A DNA stretch of 64,000 nucleotides from Bryopsis sp. KO-2023 (Eukaryota > Chlorophyta > Ulvophyceae > Bryopsidales > Bryopsidaceae): contig BSYQ01000003.1 in NCBI GenBank assembly GCA_030272585.1, positions 6,758,001 through 6,822,000 on the forward strand. The letters are read 5' to 3'. Below, piece after piece: positions 60,190 to 64,000 of the stretch. The notes beneath the pieces were generated by a model, which had not been told where the DNA came from, searched no databases, and saw only the letters and a list, made by a program, of their open reading frames with translations. The position numbers were made by a program, and so were the translations under genes. Within the stretch, counting starts at the first letter, position 1. Every line of letters begins with the position of its first letter.

Positions 60190-63100
60190 TCTTCCAACCG
60201 ACTAGCTCTTCCGTGGCGCTCCTCTCCAGTGTGTCGACGAAACGAAAGATCCAAAAAATACCACTCCACAGGGCGGTCAAAAACCTATTCGACACCTGTT
60301 TCTGTCTAAACTCACACGCAACGCTGAGCGCAGAGGTTCGAACTCTTTTGCTGTTTCAGCTTGATTCTACGACCTCAAGAGGTCGTTATTCACCCACACG
60401 CCCCCACGTCACACCAAACAGACACCCACCGAAAGAGACAGCTTTTGAAACTCAGAGCACCGAGGGGTTTCCCACAAGCTTGTTGCAGCCACGTGCTGAC
60501 TGATTGTTTTCACCGAGCAGAGTGCGGACGCTCAGAAAACGAAAACCACAACCAAGCCGTTGGAACCTCGCCTCCCGTACGCAATCTGGATAAATTTGGC
60601 CAAAGCGTACGTGGAGCTCCTTTAGTGATGAGATACTGTGGATACTTTTGCGACTGAAAGTGTGAGAATGAAAGTGTGGCATTTGGTTTTCTCTCTCTCT
60701 TTCTAGGAAAATACAACTGTCCCTGTCCCAACCCACTTGCTGGAAACGTTTCGATTCGGCTCCACTAAATGATTACCTCTTTGACTGCTGTTTCGTTTTG
60801 GAAAAAAAACATATTGACATCCACAGCTTTGTTGTTCGTCTTGTTTGTTGGACCGTTGGGGAGGTGATGAGCTGAAGGAATAAATATATATTGTGAAGAG
60901 GGGTGATTGAGTTGGGTAGTTGCTGGTAGCTAGTACAGTTAGAACTCTAGGTTGTGGTATTTAAAGGGACTATGGTTGGCACAGGGGTAATACTTCTTCC
61001 ATATGGAAGAATGTCAATTCAACAATATGTATCTTTTTGATATGAGGAAGCATTGATCTGTTGTGAATCGAACTCAAACTTCACAGTGTACACAACAAGT
61101 CCCACAATTGGACAAGCTGGGGGCTCCCTGGGTCGTCCACGGGGATGCCTTGTGAAATCGCTGGCTGATAACGTCGTCGCGTGCGAAAAAGGGGACTACC
61201 CCTGAAACGTCCAAGCAAAGACGAGCGTGCACGTGCACTGTCGAAATGCGCGTCCCATGGATGTGTGTTTGTGATGCCTCTCTGGTTCCAGCCTTCATGC
61301 ACTCAATCAATCTGGCATTCCTGGTTCCCGACACACCGTTGTTCCTACACGAAAGTCACGATCCGCGGCTTCGTCAAGGGAAAATAAGGTGGCTCCACGT
61401 TCCTTAGTTCAATTTTTTTTCATTTTCCCAGGTGCAGTGCCTCTCGTGCGGTTCCCAGTGTTTTCAAGTTTAGATCGCCGTCGGTTACTTTGGTGGCTCC
61501 CCTGCCCGCGGGCGCCTGCTCTCCAGGTGCTTTTTCACAGTGAATCATACGTGTTTTTGCAAATACGAGAGGTAAGATATCCTTTCTAGGCGTGGGCAGG
61601 CGGTTGGCCCTTTCGTGCGTGGGCGTCCTTTCGCAAGTGTTGCGCTGTGTTTGTTTCAGCGCGACATACTGAAAAAAAAAAACATACGGGCGGGGTACGG
61701 GCAAGCGTCAAATTAAACCCGACTGGAAGTGGGGAGAGAGAAATGGCAACGCCAGAGACAGTCCCTGTATATTTTTAAATCACCAGCCGCAACGCTGTTT
61801 TCAACGGCCACTTTGAATCTAACGCACCACCCACTTCCCGAGATTGCTGAAACTGGATAACAAGTCACACGAATGCACGCGATGGGTCCGCCACAGATTC
61901 AGGGAATTTGACGACGATTTTGGACGCCGCTATTTCCCAACCCCGGCTTTTTCTAGTGTTTGGTGGGGGACTGCGACAATGTTTTGTGGTGGGGACTGTT
62001 GTCAGTTACGGTCCCGTAACCCCCCCCCACCATCAAACAGCGCAGTCCTGCAAACTTGCGTTCCGAAGTGTATTTGAAGTTTTTTGGGACGAGGTCGCAT
62101 CAGTACTGGATAGGAGAACTTGCGAGCATCGCGTCAATCATGAATATTCGGAGAAAGCACCAATGACCAGGGTTGACGCGATGGGTCCCCTTCCAAACAG
62201 AATCACGAGAAGGATTGGGTGTCTTTGAATTACGAGCCCAGGCACTTGACCTTCCCACAAAGACGGGACTGTGTGGCCCAAAGAAACTTGTCTTTTGAGA
62301 ATTGGGGTTGGGTTGGTACTGTTCAGACCGCAGTCATTCCCCTGCCACAATTTTGTCTTTCAGACAAAATGCAAGGCCCCAACTACACACCACTCCCCTT
62401 TCCCCAGCCTTACACATCCGTTGACGTAAACCGACACTTCGCCGAGCGAGAAGTGTCTGCGGCGTTCGCTGACTGTGAAAAACCAATCGATGGGACCCTG
62501 TCAGGGGTCCAGGACGAAAGTTTGATGATATGTTTCGGTACAGCGTACCATAACGAATTGTCAAGGGGTTTTCATTTTGGTTTCGAACCTCTCATCGCTC
62601 GCTGGGTGTTTCGACGCGATCCGCAGGACCGGGGGCGACTGGGGACTTGACGCTGTCGATTTTTGACCAACGCTTTTTTTCGACGACCGTCCTTGAACTT
62701 CCAAAACGACCAAAGGGGAGTTTTGATGGTAGTACGGTTTTGAGTTCATACGCTGTCGTCCTTACGCACACCCGAAACTTAGTAGGCTGGACGCCCGCTA
62801 AGAGTCGTTGGCGGCGCTGGACTTCGTACAGGGGTGTCGAATATGGCGTTGAGAGATCGTCACCGTCGCCTGACGGTTTACCAGGTACCTCGTTTCGTTC
62901 GAGAGCTCATGGTTACCTTTTCTGCGAAGTGTGTTGCGTGAGTGTGTTTCAGTTCAACTGCCGCTACCTCTGTTTTCGCTCGATAGCGCCAGAGGCGCTC
63001 CGTTATCGTCTTTCGACGTCAGTCATCTTTCTGCCATCGTTCGCGGGGTGCTGAGTCTCGGCGGGGTTTCTCAGAAGAAGCTATTGTTACTGTTCCAGGG

Positions 63101-63198
63101 TTTCTGTCTTTGGCTGTTAGTCCTACCAATCGAGCGCTGGAGCGTCGCGCAGGTCGTTTTGATGGTTGGTTAGAAACCTGTTTATGTCTGCGCAGGGA
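60190..63198. other. intergenic region without supported genes
   Basis: Promoter side of the armadillo-like gene, then about 3 kb of normal-complexity sequence. A frame beginning with ATG at 62369 (MQGPNYTPLPFPQPYTS) is open for 93 codons, but with no splice or family support. A start or exons of the F-box gene could lie here. Confidence 0.4.
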
Positions 63199-64000
63199 AT
63201 GAAGCGAATGAAAAGTTTTATCGCGTCGTGCGGCATCTGGTGGATGGGCGCTGCGAGGGATGCGTTCTGTGCCAATCCTGGATCCTTTGATGATTCTGAG
63301 GTGGGGACACTTTTCCGACACACATATTTTTCCGACATATTTTTCTGATGGACCCTCAGCCTCATGAATTGTCCCAGCTTGATCGTCCATTGATTGTCAC
63401 TTGAGAAAAATTTCACAAAAAAAATTGCAATTTAACTCCCAGGCCAGAATGGATGCAAGTTGATCAGATGCCTCCCCCGCTCCATTTCCACTCATAAGTT
63501 GACCCACATTTACAGTGCCTCAACTAGAGGTTCAACCAAAGCCAGAACCACTCTGGTACAATTTTTAGGCTACTGGTCGCAGCTTTTTTTTTAATTTGTT
63601 TTTTAAATACAAACGTGGAGATCAGCCCCTTTAATATTTGTTTCAGGACGCTGTGACACCAGTCAGTCCTCGGAAGATGAAAGCTTCGCTTTCGGCGGCC
63701 GCAGTGGGCAAAATCAAGGAGGATGTCCCTGAGCCTATCCGCCTGCCTCTCGTGACTCAATCTATGGCTTCTCGACCTTCTCCAAAAGACATCAACAGCC
63801 CTTCTTTTGCCGATCTCCCTGATGAATTGATAACTGGGATTCTTTCCCACGTGGGTGGGGAAGACGTGGCCTCGTCCTCAGCTTTGGTGTGTCGTCAGTG
63901 GGGTCGAATAATCCTCATGGACGACAGTCTGTGGAAAACTCTGTACCAGCGAGATTTCTTCCGAGGGCAAGACATGGGAAAATCGAACCTCAGCGCAACA
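63199..64000 (+). CDS. F-box protein, 5' part, cut by window edge
   Basis: Two exons: 63199-63300 (MKRMKSFIASCGIWW..., ending GSFDDSE) and 63647-64000, joined in phase 0 and still open at the edge. The second exon has a Ser/Pro/Lys-rich lead, then an F-box near residues 90-130 (FADLPDELITGILSHVGGED, ALVCRQWGRIIL, DDSLWKTLYQRDFF). F-box proteins recruit targets to SCF ubiquitin ligases through SKP1; the target-binding part would lie beyond 64000. An AG just before the ATG (at 63195) means that this ATG could be internal to a longer gene. Confidence 0.75.

Noticed and set aside
60960..61080. Possible tRNA (A-box-like TGGCACAGGGG and a T-loop-like GTTCGAT)
   Set aside because: The two boxes are on opposite strands and no cloverleaf forms.
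62219..62650. Frame ending at 62650 near the F-box gene
   Set aside because: No acceptor or donor links it to the F-box exons and no family is visible; left as intergenic.

Overview
This is a nuclear stretch of a microbial eukaryote. Nearly every recognisable gene is cut by short GT-AG introns whose phases join cleanly. I read the lineage as a flagellated, photosynthetic (or once photosynthetic) protist or alga: it has a DUF3119-type plastid/cyanobacterial protein and a single-domain thioredoxin resembling flagellar outer-arm dynein light chains, beside ordinary eukaryotic genes (cohesin RAD21, Yippee, FNBP4-like, uridine kinase-UPRT, ERCC6L2-like SNF2). I cannot name the species from the sequence. 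Reading frames were joined by hand from splice sites and phase; no search was run.

Layout. 1.0-6.5 kb, minus: FNBP4-like protein with two WW domains. 6.6-7.2 kb, minus: exons of an unknown gene. 9.7-13.9 kb, minus: bifunctional uridine kinase/UPRT gene with two alternative last exons that both encode the uracil-binding end of the protein. 15.1-15.4 kb, minus: possible small ORF. 17.0-17.4 kb: a duplicated hairpin element. 18.6-24.4 kb, plus: 16-exon coiled-coil protein. 25.4-27.2 kb: a DNA transposon-like element with 100-bp perfect terminal inverted repeats and an 11-bp target duplication. 27.5-28.3 kb, plus: intronless coiled-coil protein.

29.9-30.7 kb and 38.9-39.7 kb, both plus: two parts of one SNF2 ATPase lying in the wrong order (the later part of the protein upstream), with a pseudokinase gene (34.7-36.4 kb, minus) and the DUF3119 gene (37.0-38.7 kb, plus) between them. 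40.0-40.6 kb, minus: thioredoxin. 42.0-43.0 kb, minus: Yippee. 43.4-47.5 kb, plus: RAD21. 48.4-49.4 kb, plus: unknown 3-exon gene. 50.8-51.5 kb, minus: NTF2-like protein. 51.9-55.4 kb, plus: leucine-rich-repeat protein carrying an opposite-strand membrane-protein gene in an intron. 58.4-60.2 kb, minus: intronless armadillo-like protein. 63.2 kb to the edge, plus: start of an F-box gene.

Several neighbours are divergent pairs (pseudokinase/DUF3119, Yippee/RAD21, NTF2-like/LRR) separated by about 350-660 bp, so shared promoters are likely. Long gene-poor stretches (7.2-9.7, 28.3-29.9, 30.7-34.7, 55.4-58.4 kb) are homopolymer-rich with strong strand asymmetry: the sense strand downstream of a gene tends to be rich in G, T and A and poor in C.
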